Below are positions 11,311-26,500 of a stretch of 64,000 nucleotides of DNA, in pieces. Within the stretch, counting starts at the first letter, position 1. Every line of letters starts with the position of its first letter. The stretch comes from Physella acuta (taxonomy: Eukaryota; Mollusca; Gastropoda; Physidae), in contig NW_026731910.1 in assembly GCF_028476545.1 (NCBI RefSeq), positions 62,001 through 126,000 of the forward strand, read 5' to 3'. The position numbers and the translations under genes are program-made. Under the pieces are notes generated by a model that did no database searches, had not been told where the DNA came from, and worked only from the letters and a program-made list of their open reading frames with translations.

Positions 11311-13450
11311 ATATGTCAGTTTGACACGACGCTCTGGATATGGCACCCCCCGGGGGTACGCTGTAGATGTGATGGTAGCACCCCCGAGGTACACGCAGGC
11401 CTAACCCACGGGGTAGGAGAGACTTTATCGCCGCCCCCGTGTCCATTTGGTGATTCTCGGGGCTCAAGACATGTGATGTCAGTCTCAGCTATAAATGTCA
11501 ATGTCAAACGCAAATGTCAACCTCGACGGTACATGTCAGTCCCAGCAGCACTTGCCAACATTCGCTTCAAATGTCAAAACCAGCTGCGAATGATAGTGTC
11601 ATCTAAAAATGCATGTGTCAGTTGCAGATGGCAATACAAGCTGCAGATGTCATTACCTGCTGCAAATGACAACGTTATCTGCAGATGTCATTACAGCACT
11701 TCATAGACGCCGGTGAAAATCCGTACCGGTGTCAGATTTCCCTCCGAGTGACCGTTCATCCGGACATCTGGCATATGACATGTGGCATTATCATCAGTCT
11801 AGGTATGTGACATTATCATCGGTCGAAGACCTTCATCCGGCCACGAAGCTGGATCGAATTTAAAAAGGCCAAAATATTTGCGTGTGAAGTGAAAAAACAA
11901 AATGGCATCGATGGTATCTTTCTACTGATACCTGTGTATCCAAATGCTAAAATGTTGGACAAATTAGCCCAGGTTGTAATCCAACAAAACATCCAACAAT
12001 TTAACAACACATTAAAGATACATTTCGGAGTTATTTTTAGACGTATAAAGATGTACATAAGAGTACTTCACACAGTGAATGCCTTCAAAATGACGTCATG
12101 GTGTCGATGGTTGAATGACAAACGTATAATTTCATGGGATGAATTCCTATTAAACGACGTTAGAACTTGGATTGTGAGTAAATAACGTTTAAGGTGTGGT
12201 CTAGTTACCGAGCTGAGGCTACAAAAACGTGTGTCCAAATGACGAACTTATGAAACGAAATGCAATGACATTGTAATTTTCACCTACCAAAGATACGATA
12301 AATCAGCAGACTATGTCTTGCTTGACTGAAATGTTTCATTGAAGAAGAAGAAAAAAACACTATCAATTTTAATTTTTGTTTACTATACATCGTAATTTAA
12401 TGTACTATATGGGGATAGGATGAAGAAGCTATACCACCAACTTTAACTTCCTCCTATAGTTAGCTTTTTACCAACATATGCTCACTAAAAATACATGGGA
12501 AAAAATTAATTAATGTAGTTAATGAATATATAATTTTTGACAACACGCATTTGACTAAACAAAGAATACCATTTATTTCTGGAGTTTTCTTTTTGTAATA
12601 ATTGTAAGTGCTCATTTATGTTTTTATTTATATTCGACATGGTTACCTATTGCTAAATTATTGGGCCCTTTTATTGAGGTTTTATGAAACATATTTCTGC
12701 GATTAAATATTTATCAGGGAAAACTTGCTAGTAAGTGTTAAAGGTTCAACAACACATTTTCTAAATACATCTTCTGCTCCTACTAACCCACATAGCAGTA
12801 AGAATTAATCTCACAGCAACAGCAACATATGATCAACATTATAAAAAACATATTTGTTAGCTAATTAGTATGTGATTAATTAATTAGTTTAACAACGATA
12901 ACTTAATTACATTATAATTTTAACCGTTTTTTTTTTGGTAGACCACGACTAACCTATAAGTATTGCTACGTAAATATTATAAACACACAGGAACAAATAT
13001 AATTGTAAAGTATATATTTTTCCAACTGAAATACCACGTTATATTAGCATATTATCTAATTTTCCATAATTAAACCGGTATGTGATCAATGTTAAGTGGG
13101 CCATATAGTAAACATTAGTGTTTTATTTGGATTAGTGGGGTGTGGGGGGGGGGGCGTTATCCTATAAAAATACAAATAGCTTGATTTCAATGCATGGGAT
13201 TAGTATCTTATGGCTAACACCATAGTGTGTTATGTTGTTGATTTTTTTTAAAATCACGGTATGATCGATAATAATTTAACGTGTTTAATTTAGCTCCGAT
13301 TATTTTCCCCTTGTACTGCCAGGGTTGTGGGCTCTTTATATAATTTTCTCGCTCACCCCCCCTCCCCTCACACAATATTATTGTTATTTAATTTGTATGT
13401 ACATTTTCATGTTCATTTTTAAATATAATTGTGATTTAATAAATAAACTT
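11311..13450 (+). other. emx: Probable emx 3' UTR and downstream flank
   Basis: From the stop the sequence stays free of exon-like frames. The first clear polyadenylation-type signal I see is overlapping AATAAA at about 13438-13447, which would give a UTR of about 2.1 kb. The true 3' end is not determined. A 98-aa frame at 11889-12185 lies inside and is not taken as a gene because it has no recognisable domain. Confidence 0.35.
11474..11700 (+). repeat. Degenerate ATGTCA motif array in the presumed emx 3' UTR
   Basis: About a dozen variants of (A/C)AAATGTCA or CAGATGTCA occur at roughly 15-25 bp spacing, often preceded by GCTGC. Further ATGACA/GTGACATTATCATC copies lie at 11770-11825. It is an old degenerate minisatellite or a cluster of protein-binding sites in the UTR. 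Confidence 0.7.
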
Positions 13451-14469
13451 TCTACAGAAAAGATGGAAAAGCCTTTGTATTTTTTTTTTGGTCTTAATGA
13501 ATACCTAACCACCTAGTGTTAATAAAACTAATCAGTACTAATTAGTAATCGCTAAAATATTAACCAGTAGAATGGAAGCCATTTGGAGATTTATAAAAGC
13601 CATTAATTTATAGGTAGAATGGTATTAATAATTGAAATATTTCGAAACCACAATGCCAATATCTGTAATATCATTGTTGAAATATTTAGTGGAGAAAAGA
13701 GTGAACTATCGAAAGTATACATCAGCTTAAATAGTAAAAATATCAAACTTGTTCATCGGTATAGATTTTGAACTATTTATCGATAAAACAATGCAACATT
13801 TCAGTACCTAACAGTAACTGGTATATCATGGAAAAGGTTTCGCAAGTATTTCCTAAACAAAGATGATGTTACTATCTATCTATAACCAGGTATATTATCA
13901 ATTTACTTTTTGTAAAATAAAAGACAATTTCAACAACATTTTAATACTATACGCAACACTAAGACATAAGCGTAAGTGTATAATGGAACTTTAGGTAAAG
14001 TGCTAATATGGTGATATTTAAAAATTAAATATCGACTACATTTTTTTATGTGATATAGCCGTACATATCATAACTCGTGTATGTGCTAGTTTTGAGCTTA
14101 CCGAATCAACGACACATTCGTGTTATCACTATGGTAACAAATAAACACTGTTTTACATGTCCAATTTGAAACTTTAAGCTATCTACACTTTATTACAACG
14201 TTTTAACTATATAAAAAAAACATCCTGCTTTTAACCACCACATGACAGACTGGTGTATGAGAAACTGATCATCATAAAACAACAGTCTAAAATAAGAAAT
14301 GAAAAACAGGAGTTAATCAAATTACGTTTATTAATTCACAATATTTTAAAATCGCTTTTAGTAATCATCGAGTTAAAAAGTTTCTGATCTGATGTTGATA
14401 CACTCGATCCAGCCAGCTGTCTAATTGATGAATCATTCGACACACAATCTTCGGCTCATGATCTGTTCG
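13451..14469. other. AT-rich intergenic DNA
   Basis: No coding frame, mobile element or array recognised. About 70-75 percent A+T by eye. Confidence 0.4.
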
Positions 14470-14643
14470 AAGAAGGCTCATAATTCTTGATGTTGGTTAG
14501 AATTTAAAACCAATGTTGAGATGGCTCCTAATTCTCGGTTGATTAAAATTTAAAACTATACGTTAAGAAGGCTCATAATTCTACAAATAACGGTTAAGAA
14601 GGTTGATAACCCCTACTGTGTGTCAAGGTTTAAAACCAAGGCT

Positions 14644-14645
<2 letters not shown>
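14470..14645. repeat. Degenerate tandem repeat, unit about 45-60 bp
   Basis: Four imperfect copies share 'gaaggctcataattct' and 'aatttaaaacca' blocks. Confidence 0.6.
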
Positions 14646-14726
<81 letters not shown>

Positions 14727-14752
14727 CTGTGTGTCTGTGTGTGTGTGTGTGT
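14646..14752. repeat. (AT)n/(GT)n compound microsatellite
   Basis: About 65 bp of AT dinucleotide is followed by about 40 bp of GT with CT interruptions. Confidence 0.97.
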
Positions 14753-15876
14753 TAATGGTCAAATTTTGGCATCAGGACTGTAAGGCCCTACCCCTAAGAT
14801 CGTCCCATAATGTCAGCTCTCTGCAAACTTCGCGTATGATCTCAAGCGTGTAATGGTAGACAACGTACAACGTTAAATTATTATCAAGAAAAGACAACAA
14901 CAAAGTCATTACATTTCTACATGTGAAATAAAACAACGGCAAAACATAGGTGTTTTTAAAAAAAAAAAATTTTTTATGGCGAAAAAAAAACCCAGAGAGG
15001 GATGCTTTTTAAATTAACTGTATTAACAATAAAAATAATAAATATTACAAGAAATTATACGATCAAATTTAAAAATTCTCCATTAAAAATGGTTTCAAAC
15101 TATAGTTGGGACTGCATGGTCTAGTGGTAATCCAGGTTTCTGGCAGCTGGTAACACGAGGGAAATAAATTCTCGATTCTTGACCGTTTTACAGTCTGTAT
15201 CGCTAATTAATAAAAGCTTGAGATATCAATGATTATGTACGAAGGAGAGAGAGAGTTGAAACCATATAATTTAAAAAGACATAGGTCTATATATCAGCGT
15301 TTCAAATTGGAAGAATTGAGATTTTTTTCTCAAAAAATTGCTTATGATTATTAGCATTCTAACAAAATATGAAAAATTGTTTATTTTAAACATCTCGTTT
15401 GACGAAGTTCAACCTTCACCCAATTTCCGCGTTCACCACAAATATTCCGAATTACGGAAAAAATTGAATTCACGAAAATGTTTTGTATGAAAACTTGTGA
15501 ACAGGGAGGATGTAATACCCTAACACCAATCACACTAACAAATCCCCCTTCAGTTAAGATATCGTGCAACACAAACCCCCCCGTACCAAGCAATGCGTCT
15601 AATGAGCTTATAAAACCCAGTCATGATCAGCCATTGTCTCCTGCCTTCTCGACTCCTTCCCCAAACCAAGCAGGACACTTGTCCTATTGTCCTTACATCG
15701 GTCCTTTTGTTATCATTTCATTACTCCCTCCCTCCCTGTGAAACCTCTCTATAACTTCAGATCCCTCCAGCCAAAGCGCATTAAAGACACAGCAGAGGCA
15801 ACGATTCTTGAGGAGACGACCGGGGACCGTAGTTGACACGGATTAGCAACACGCATCGACTGATGGGCTCCGGACA
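14753..15876. other. Intergenic DNA, one weak tRNA-like head
   Basis: Bases 15116-15185 contain 'catggtctagtggtaatcc', similar to a tRNA A box, but the B box and arms do not fold convincingly. Bases 15750-15880 form a GC-balanced unique island. Otherwise nothing is recognised. Confidence 0.35.
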
Positions 15877-17200
15877 ATGGGTTCTCAATATTTCTAGCAC
15901 TTGGGAGATTTTAAAGGACAGGCTAAGTTTAAAATACGATAGGAAGATATTGAGATGTCATATAGCATTTTGTGGATTACTTGTATGGTGATTATAATTA
16001 CAACACGATATAACAGGGTATATATTTGGTTCTCAATATTTCTAGCACTTGGGAGATTTTAAAGGACAGGCAAAGTTTAAAACACGATAGGAAGATATTG
16101 AGATGTCATATAGCATTTTGTGGATTACATGTATGGTGATTATAGTTACAACACGATATAACAAAAGTTTTATATTTGGTTCTCAATATTTCTAACAGAC
16201 TTCGTTTAAAACATGATAGAAAGATATTGAGATGTCATATAGCATTTTGTGGATTACATGTATGGTGATTATAGTTACAACACAATATAACAAAAGTTTT
16301 ATATTTGGTTCTCAATATTTCTAACAGACTTCGTTTAAAACATGATAGAAAGATATTGAGATGTCATATAGCATTTTGTGGATTACATGTATGGTGATTA
16401 TAGTTACAACACAATATAACAAAAGTTTTATATTTGGTTCTCAATATTTCTAACAGACTTCGTTTAAAACATGATAGAAAGATAGTTAGATGTCATATAG
16501 TATTTTGTGGATTACATGTATGGTGATTATAGTTACAACACAATATAACAGGTTATATATTTGGTTCTCAATATTTCTAACAGACTTCGTTTAAAACATG
16601 ATAGAAAGATATTGAGATGTCATATAGCATTTTGTGGATTACATGTATGGTGATTATAGTTACAACACAATATAACAAAAGTTTTATATTTGGTTCTCAA
16701 TATTTCTAACAGACTTCGTTTAAAACACGATAGAAAGATAGTTAGATGTCATATAGTATTTTGTGGATTACATGTATGGTGATTATAGTTACAACACAAT
16801 ATAACAGGTTATATATTTGGTTCTCAATATTTCTAACAGACTTAGTTTAAAACATGATTGAAAGATATTGAGATGTCATATAGCATTTTGTGGATTACTT
16901 GTATGGTGATTATAGCTACAACACAATATAACAGGTTATATATTTGGTTCTCAATATTTCTAGCACTTGAGAGATTTTAAAGGACAGTCTAAGTTTAAAA
17001 CACGATAGAAAGATAGATGTCATATAGTATTTTGTGGATTACATGTATGGTGATTATAGTTACAACACAATATAACAGGTTATATATTTGGTTCTCAATA
17101 TTTCTAACAGACTTAGCTTAAAACATGATAGAAAGATATTGAGATGTCATATATCATTATGTGGATTACATGTATGGTGATTATAGCTACAACAGGCTAC
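15877..17200. repeat. Satellite-like tandem array, unit 127-152 bp, ten copies
   Basis: The block TCTCAATATTTCTA recurs at about 15883, 16030, 16181, 16310, 16439, 16566, 16695, 16822, 16949 and 17095. The other landmarks are GATATTGAGATGTCATATAG and TTTTGTGGATTACATGTATG. Spacings fall into two classes: 127-130 bp, and 144-152 bp. The longer units carry an extra 'cacttgggagattttaaaggacag' stretch. Two junction types (ending 'aaaagttttata' or 'ggttatata') alternate in the middle copies. Copies differ by a few percent. It is unrelated to CRISPR because the whole unit is repeated without variable spacers. Confidence 0.97.
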
Positions 17201-17386
17201 AGCTTTAACAAGTGATTTATTTGGGCCGCAATTTTCTTATAGTTTGAGAGAGATTTTTATGGACAAATTAAAATTAAAACATAACACAAAATAGTTACGA
17301 TGTTGCACAGCGTAATGTTATTTGCATTGTATTTAATAATTTATCGTTTTTATAGGTGCAACAAAATATAATTATACATAAACATA

Positions 17387-19671
<2,285 letters not shown>

Positions 19672-19853
19672 GCTTTTGACGCTGATTTTCAGCCTGCTTT
19701 TCTTTTTGGATCCATAGACTGTCAATCTAAGAAACGTACTGCAAAGGCAGCAGCTGTTTAATGTTGTAGTTTTCTCTGCTAGATGAGTTGCTGTCCACAG
19801 CTATCGAACTCGAGACTTTTTGGTTTAGCTACCATGAGCTTTACCCTCCCGAC
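19672..19853 (-). repeat. tRNA-related SINE, family 2, copy a
   Basis: In plus orientation it reads 'ttttcagcctgcttttctttttggatccatag', 'gttttctctgctagatgagttgctgtccacagctat', then a reversed tRNA-like end 'cgaactcgagactttttggtttagctaccatgagctttacc'. The same order occurs at 36.2 and 48.8 kb. The body differs from family 1. Confidence 0.72.
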
Positions 19854-20707
19854 CAAGCCCCCCCCCCCCCGCCCTCCCTTCAGCCCAATTGAAGTTTCAT
19901 ATCCCTTTAACCCTCTGTGATGTCTACCCCACACCTCCCATGTAATCATCACATTGTAATTATTGTAATATTTAAATGGCAAGCGCCAATGTCGCCCATC
20001 CCACCATTTGTGTTGTTCACCCTTCCTTTAAGTTTCCCTATATATTACAACCATTCCCTCAATCTACCAAATTATTTACTTCCCCTTCTGTTACCCTCCT
20101 ATCAACACGCCCTTTCGATTCCCACTCTTCTAACCAACCTCTCTATGGCACATGACCTTCACCTTCTACCCCCCACCCTTCCACCTATGTGACACGCCCC
20201 TCAAACCCCACCATCTAGCCTCGCCCTAACCCCGCATGACACACGGAAAACGAAATCGCTCCTGACAGCAGCACAAATTTCCGACAGCAAACCTTACTAG
20301 GGGAGTCTCCCCCCCCTCACATCCACCCACCTACTGCTGCCCCCACCACCCACTGCCCCCCCCCCCCCCCCCCGTGTTTTGTTCACCGCCCTGGGTTGCG
20401 TGTAGAGACACCGTCGGGGGCGCGGATTACTGTCAGTGATAATCTAGAAAGTTCTATACACCGGTGGCAAGGGGCGACCACCCGGACACTAGACAGCCCG
20501 TACCATTCATCTCCTGGCTCGCGTTGTGTCTTCTTCAATATCACCAATTTGAAAGAAAAAAAATCGCTAAAGCTGCCTTTACACTGTATCGTATCGAAAC
20601 AAATCCAACTTAAAATTTAAGCTTTATGAGAGGTTGCACTATACTTCAATAGGGAAGTGGAGAAATGCGTGAATCTCGCCCCCCCCCCCCCGCGCTCTAC
20701 CTTGAAG

Positions 20708-20859
20708 CTATGTTCCTTCTAAACTGTGCGGTCGCGCGGCCGCGCAATAGTTTTGAACCTGCCGAGCAGTCATTTTTTAAAATACAAAAATCCTTTTAGA
20801 TCACCGCGCATACACAATACACGTTGCATTCATACTTCTTCCGCTTAGAGAGAACGTTG
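20708..20859. mobile_element. Short hAT-like element, CAGTGTTCCCTCTAA family, copy a
   Basis: The left end CTATGTTCCTTCTAA faces right end TTAGAGAGAACGTTG, an imperfect inverted repeat of a consensus CAGTGTTCCCTCTAA. The interior carries the GCGCGGCCGCGC block shared with the copy at 47.5 kb, and the CGCGC and TTGAACCTG blocks shared with the 39.4 kb copy in reverse orientation. No transposase. The flanks match poorly (4 of 8), so this copy is old. Confidence 0.7.
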
Positions 20860-22543
20860 CCGGAAATATAATTACTAATTTGTAAATTAGAATGAAGAAG
20901 AAAATTTCATCATCGACAAAAATGTATATTGTAATTAATTTAATCTAAGGAAATTCTAAATTATTTAATTCAAGTCTATATTTTTAAATAAAGTAACTAA
21001 TTATCGAATTTGGGTATGATTGTGAAAAACGGAGTAATTTCTAAACTTATCCATAATGTTGTGTTGCACAACAACTTTCAGACGAAAGTTCCGTCAGAGT
21101 ACATGTGGATTAAGGCCCTCAAAACGTCTTTTTAGCAAAACATTTTTGAAAAAAAATTGAATCTTCCATGATGCACAGAGTTTTGAATGCAGCACATAAT
21201 TTAATTTCCTCTTTGAGATCGCCTCCTCCTCTGCAAGGATCTCAGATCTTTTCAGAAAATTCCACGCAGTTTTCGGGCGCACAACCGGGGGCAAACTATC
21301 CTGCTTATTTCCCCCTTATTATCCATCAGTTATCGTACATTACGGGGAGAGAACTGAATAGAGATGAGTGAATTAAGAAATGGGCATGAGGATCATGCGC
21401 AGCTCAAAGGGCATGAATCAGATCAGAATTGAATTTGCCCGAGCGGGAAAGAACCGGTCATGACATGAAATCGAACGGGCGGATAGTCCGGAGAAGATGA
21501 CCGCGGATAAAAATTATTGTTTTCGCGAGCAATCAGAGACGCCCCCAGAGCCCCCGGGGGGTGGGGAGGAAAAGGGGGGAAAATTTTTCGCCAGAGGAAT
21601 AAGGGGAGAGAAGGGAATGGTCGATATAGACGTAAGGGAGAGAAATCGGTTGTAAAGGGGAGACAAATTTCGGCGAAGTAGTCGGGGAAGACGATGAAGG
21701 GGAATAATCCACAGACATTAAGCCCAGTAAGTGTTAGCTTGCTTTTGAATAAAAAAAAATTCCTCGTCGCCGAGCAATTAGGGCCAATTTCAGTAATGGC
21801 CGATTGTCCAGGATCCAGCCATATTCATTTGTGTTTTGTCGGCTATCGGAAAATAGCTGATGGGGAGGTAATTGGAGCGAAATTGAGTCGCTATTACCCC
21901 TGGTCTGCTGGGCCAAGAAAAGCAGTAAATCACCGCAAATTGACATCGGATTAGGCCCCGCAATCAAATCAAGGCCCGCCGTGTTGGGAGGGCCGAGATA
22001 ACGGCTCATAGAAATTGACGAGGCACCAGAACGGTTGTGTTAAGTAGTGCCAGAGTCCCCTGCCTGGTTGCTACCACTCCCCCCCCACCCCGTCCCTTCT
22101 CATCTTACAGATTCTGAACCCAACCACCCCTCGCGTCCCAAACCGTCTTATGCCAGTGTAAATAGTAAGGAATTCACACATTTCCCCTTTATGAAATAAC
22201 CACAACAAAACGTGCAAGACATTTAGTATTAGGAGGCTATAGCCTCAAAGTATATGACAAATTGATAAGGGTTTACGACAACAAATTATCGGAAAACGTC
22301 TCAAATTTCATGTTATTTATTACATAAATGTGTCCCGTCATATACGACATTGCTTTATTGTCTCTGTTTTATAACTCCCATAATCACGCACAGAAATGCA
22401 CACACACACAATCAAAATAAATCACACAAACACAAACTAATCAGATTATTTATCTTAAACCCATGCAGACCATTACAAATTTTAAAAAACCCAATACAAC
22501 ATAACACTATTGTAAACATACATGTATAAATACAAACACCGGT
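20860..22543. other. Intergenic DNA, includes island 21360-22030
   Basis: Apart from the island listed separately and AT-rich DNA at 20860-21170, I see no feature. Poly-C runs occur at about 22077-22087. No coding exon. Confidence 0.35.
21360..22030. promoter_or_regulatory. Candidate cis-regulatory island in the emx desert
   Basis: A 670-bp stretch of unique, GC-balanced sequence in an AT-rich desert. It is dense in homeodomain-type cores: GCAATTAG near 21774, CAGTAATGG near 21793, GGTAATTGG near 21868, and GGATTAGG near 21949 with 'atcaaatca' downstream. There is no repeat copy elsewhere in the window and no coding frame. Such islands beside developmental genes are often enhancers. This is inference without a conservation test. 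Confidence 0.25.
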
Positions 22544-22690
22544 TCCTGTGACCACGGCTTATGAAGGGTTAGTATGGTCAGCATTATGCCCTAGACTTCC
22601 TAACTTGAGTTGGGTACCCATCAGAGCTGGGTGGACTCAAAGACTATCTACTGACATGAGCCCGGAGACTTTCGGGTTAGCACTCCCACT
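22544..22690 (-). repeat. tRNA-derived SINE, family 1, copy d
   Basis: It carries 'ttatgaagggttagtatggtcagca', 'aacttgagttgggtacccatcagagctgggtggactca' and the reversed tRNA-like 'gagactttcgggttagca'. The GATGAAGTAGAG tail is missing. Confidence 0.7.
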
Positions 22691-23137
22691 TTATGATTAG
22701 TTATTTAAGTTTAATTACAATAATCTTAAGTTTAATTACACTACTCTTTTCTCAATTGATATTCCTTACTCTTGTATTCCCCCCTGCCAGTTAACCATTT
22801 TTTTTTCTCATTTCTTTAAATCGGTATGGGCGCTAGCGAGGGTAAAACAATCCACACAAAAATTAAATGAGACTCGAGTGCTTTCCCTTGATGACACTAA
22901 GCCAATATTGAAAGAAAGGCCCACAATAAAGGGTTATTACGTCCAAACGAGTATCCTAGACAGGGGGGAACAATCCCGCGGTGTGTGTGAAAGGGGTGGG
23001 GGGTGGCTGGTGAATGAACATAGAAACACCCCAGCCTTTAATGAAGGTTCCAGCATGGGTTCTGGGCAAATATCATTATTCAAATGGTGGTCAGACGACG
23101 GGGAGAGTGCCAGACGCGTTGGGCCGGATGTGGTTCC

Positions 23138-23520
23138 GAGTAAAGCAAAGGCGGATCTAAGGATTGTGTGTGGGGGTGGGAGTGGGGGGAGGTTGACTAA
23201 AGCAAAAGTGTATTATAGGCTGGTGTGTCGGGAGGGGGGGGGGGGCGGGAGGGAGGGAGGGTAATTGCCTAAAACAAAAATGGATCATAGATTCATAGCA
23301 TAGGCTTGTGTAAGGGGGAGGGAGGGGGGGAGAAAAATTGTCTAAAACAAAGGCGGATCCAAGGTTTGTGCGTCGGGGGTGGGGGTGGGGGTTGACTAAA
23401 GCAAAAGTGGATCATAGGCTGGTGTGTCGGTGTCGGGGGGGGTGTAATTGTCTAAAGCAGAGGCGGATCCAATAATTGTGCGATTTGTGTGTGTGTGTGT
23501 GTGGGGGGGGGGGGGGTTGA
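23138..23520. repeat. G-rich minisatellite of two alternating unit types
   Basis: Six units of 52-73 bp begin with TAAAGCAAA or TAAAACAAA at about 23138, 23197, 23270, 23342, 23396 and 23452. Type A continues 'ggcggatccaaggattgtg', then a G tract and 'gttgac'. Type B continues 'gtggatcataggctggtgtgtc', then a G tract and 'gtaattgtc'. The order is A B B A B A. Every unit has a long G tract, so G-quadruplexes are possible. Confidence 0.88.
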
Positions 23521-26500
23521 CGGAGGTTATAGACTTAAGTCAGTGTAGCATAATAATATGCTTGTATTTAGGGGTTTACTGAAGGACGGAATCTAGGCAT
23601 AGAGTTAAACTACTTAGACTCATTTTTTTCGCAGGCCTGAATTTGTTTGATATAGCCTACGTTTTTAATGAGGTGTTTATGTAAACTATAACAGATGAAC
23701 ATTTGAAGAGGGGGGGGGGGGGTACAGAACAAGGAGAAACGACATCGAGTTGTCGGTCCTATCTAGGGAGATATTAAGCGACGCCATTGATTTCTTACTT
23801 CCGAAAAAAAAATTAAAACTTAAGTAATTAGCGGGTCATTTTTTTTATGCGCGTGACGAACACGCGACTTTAGCCACTTGGAGGAAAGGGGATGAGAGAG
23901 TGTGTTTTTTTTTGGGGGGGGGGGGGAGGGTATATAGGGGTGTGTGATTCAGCGCTACTTTAATATATTCCATCTTTTGAAGATCGAATTTTAATTCCTG
24001 GCATCAACACTTTATTAATTTTACTAGAAAGTCAAAACATGTTTTTTACCATTTTTTTCAACTTTTACAAACAGCCACAGAGAACCTGGTAGAAAGTTTT
24101 AGAAATTAAAAACGGCCCTTTTGTAAAATGAAACCCATTAAAATTAAAAATCCCCTTGTTCCGTCGTGTCGTTACGTCGGTATTATGGTCGGGCCGTGCG
24201 TCGGTGTCGTCGTCGGATCAAAACCGGCTCCTCTTCTTGTCCTCGGCGAGGGGTTAGTTTAAAAATATAAAACCACCCGAAGCCTCTGAGCCGGCATATC
24301 GCATGCCGGTCGGCCGGCACACCTGCGTCAATATGAGGGTATAGAGAGGCAAAGAGGGTACCGGGTACATTGAGATCAGCCGCGGCGTGGGGGGACTGGG
24401 GACGGGGGGGGGGGACACGACAGGGGGTATGTGTCGTCACGGCACGCATCTGTATTATCCTTTAATTTATTTCAAATCACTTTTAGCGCGGGTGAGATAA
24501 CCGGGGCTGACAAAAGGTAGCGTGTTGGGTTGTGCTGGGGGGGGGGGGGGGGGGGAGGTGTGTGTGTGTGTGGTGGGGGGAAGTGGGTGGAGGGTAGTGT
24601 GTGTGTGTAATGTGGGGAGGTTATAATAAAAAATATGTTCTTGCAGATTTAGGTGTTATGTTACTTGTTTTAAATACAGTTTTTAGTGTACGGCTAAACT
24701 GTATATAAAATATCTCGGTAACGTGTGATCAAGGTTGATACAAAAATGGCGTCATTCAGGTAAGGAGCTTTGTTGTTTGCTCTAATGTGTGAGTGTGTAC
24801 GGAACAGGGAAGAGAAATGCTAAGATATTGTGATAAGATGCCGAAAAAAATTAATTTTGTGTCTATTATTTTACATTTATAAAAGTACAGTTTTGTAAAT
24901 TGAAAATAAAGTCTTTGGTTGACCCAGCTCAACGAAAGGAAGACTAAAGGAAAACAAGCATGTTTCAAGAAAAATTGGCAAATTAGGGGCTAAAATGTGA
25001 AGTAGCCTACTTCTCGTTTTATTTTGGGTGTGGGAGTGGGTAGCTTGCTGTGACGACGTTTGACAAAAGTAAAAGAGTGTGACGTCCTTTATAAAAGACC
25101 ACCCCTCTCTTGCATATTAACAACCCTGCTAAGATAATCCATAATCCCCACCATTTCCCACCCCTCTTTCCACTGTTTTTTCTTCTCCATATTTTAGAGA
25201 AGATATTTTTAAAAAATGTATTAAAATGCCAACGTACTAATGGAATAAACCCAGAAAATTAAACTTAAAATATCGTGTATTGATTAATCACTTCAACATT
25301 CGCATTGATTTTTAAAAAATCGATTTTATAAAAATCAAATACTTCCTGCTTGATCGGTACATTTTTTTTAATAAAATTAATTCCGCATCAATTAACTACC
25401 GCTTGAATGCTAATGGAGTTATTGTTACCATTCCAAGAAGAAAATTAGCGAGTCTTTAAATCAAATATTTACCACGGAACGCTTCTCGTTTTCCTTGCCT
25501 TTATTATTAACTCCGACGTCTTTGTTTCGATACTACGTTGCACCGTCGCTGAACGCGTCACTTTGCGGAAATAACTACAACCGAACAACACAGACCCTTG
25601 TTTCACCCCTATTTGCTAGTGGTACAAGAGAAGGAAAGATTTGCTAACATAGGAACTGTCGCTATTCATCACCCGCACGGTTAGGTTTGCTTTGGAAAAG
25701 TTTTTTTTAAATAACTTATCACTTTCCCTGGAAGAAACGCATGGGAACACTGCGCGGCCATATACTCGGTTGAATATCTATTTCAAAGTCGCTTTTCATC
25801 GGCGTGTCGTAGAATGGAGCTACGCCACAAAACAAGCAATAAAACGCGGACAAAAGGTAACTTTGTTCGGGTAATGTTTAACAAAGTCGAGAAAGGAATT
25901 AACCGGATTTTTTTTTTCAATCGTAGATTAAACAAATCGAGTCTACGCCATTTTGCTTTGTCTGTACGGCGATTTTTTTTTTCGTTTTTTCTTTAAAATA
26001 AAATACTTCAAATAAAAAAAAATTATTTCGTGTTTAGAAAATGGATTTGGATCTCAAAGCTTGAACCTTTTTCAGCCACCCATATGACTACAATGTGAAG
26101 GCGAAAGAAAACTATTAAAGTAGTGTTTGCTTATCCATAGTTTACATTTAAGGATACAATTTGTATCTGTAAACAGAAAACAAATTGATCTTCACGGCTG
26201 AATATGATAATCCGATTTTCTTTTTTAAAAGACGAAATTTCTTTTTATTTCTTTTCGGTTTTATTCTCCCCTCGAGAACTAAGGGCAGTAACTTCGCCAA
26301 GACGCCGAGAACCGCACGAAGTCGCTTTAATCCAGCGTAAAAGAAACTCATTTCCATATTTTTATCTTAACGACAAATAAATAATTTGTCTTGATCGCGA
26401 CCGACGACTTTATTGTACGGGGGGTCTCGAATAGACCCCCGGGGATCATTATTTGAAAAATGAATAAAACCTCACGAAGTTCGTTAAAACTTTACTCGGC

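Noticed and set aside
11889-12185. 98-aa frame downstream of emx
   Set aside because: No domain, no splice or start support, and it lies in the presumed 3' UTR. Could be chance.
15116-15185. Possible tRNA gene (A-box-like TGGTCTAGTGGTAATCC)
   Set aside because: No convincing B box and no cloverleaf. At most an old SINE head.
15877-17200. CRISPR-like regular repetition
   Set aside because: The whole 127-152 bp unit repeats with no unique spacers, in eukaryotic DNA. It is a satellite.
24183-24449. 88-aa minus-strand frame in a GC-rich island
   Set aside because: Arg/Pro-rich composition follows base composition, and no domain is seen. The island itself is noted as unique DNA.
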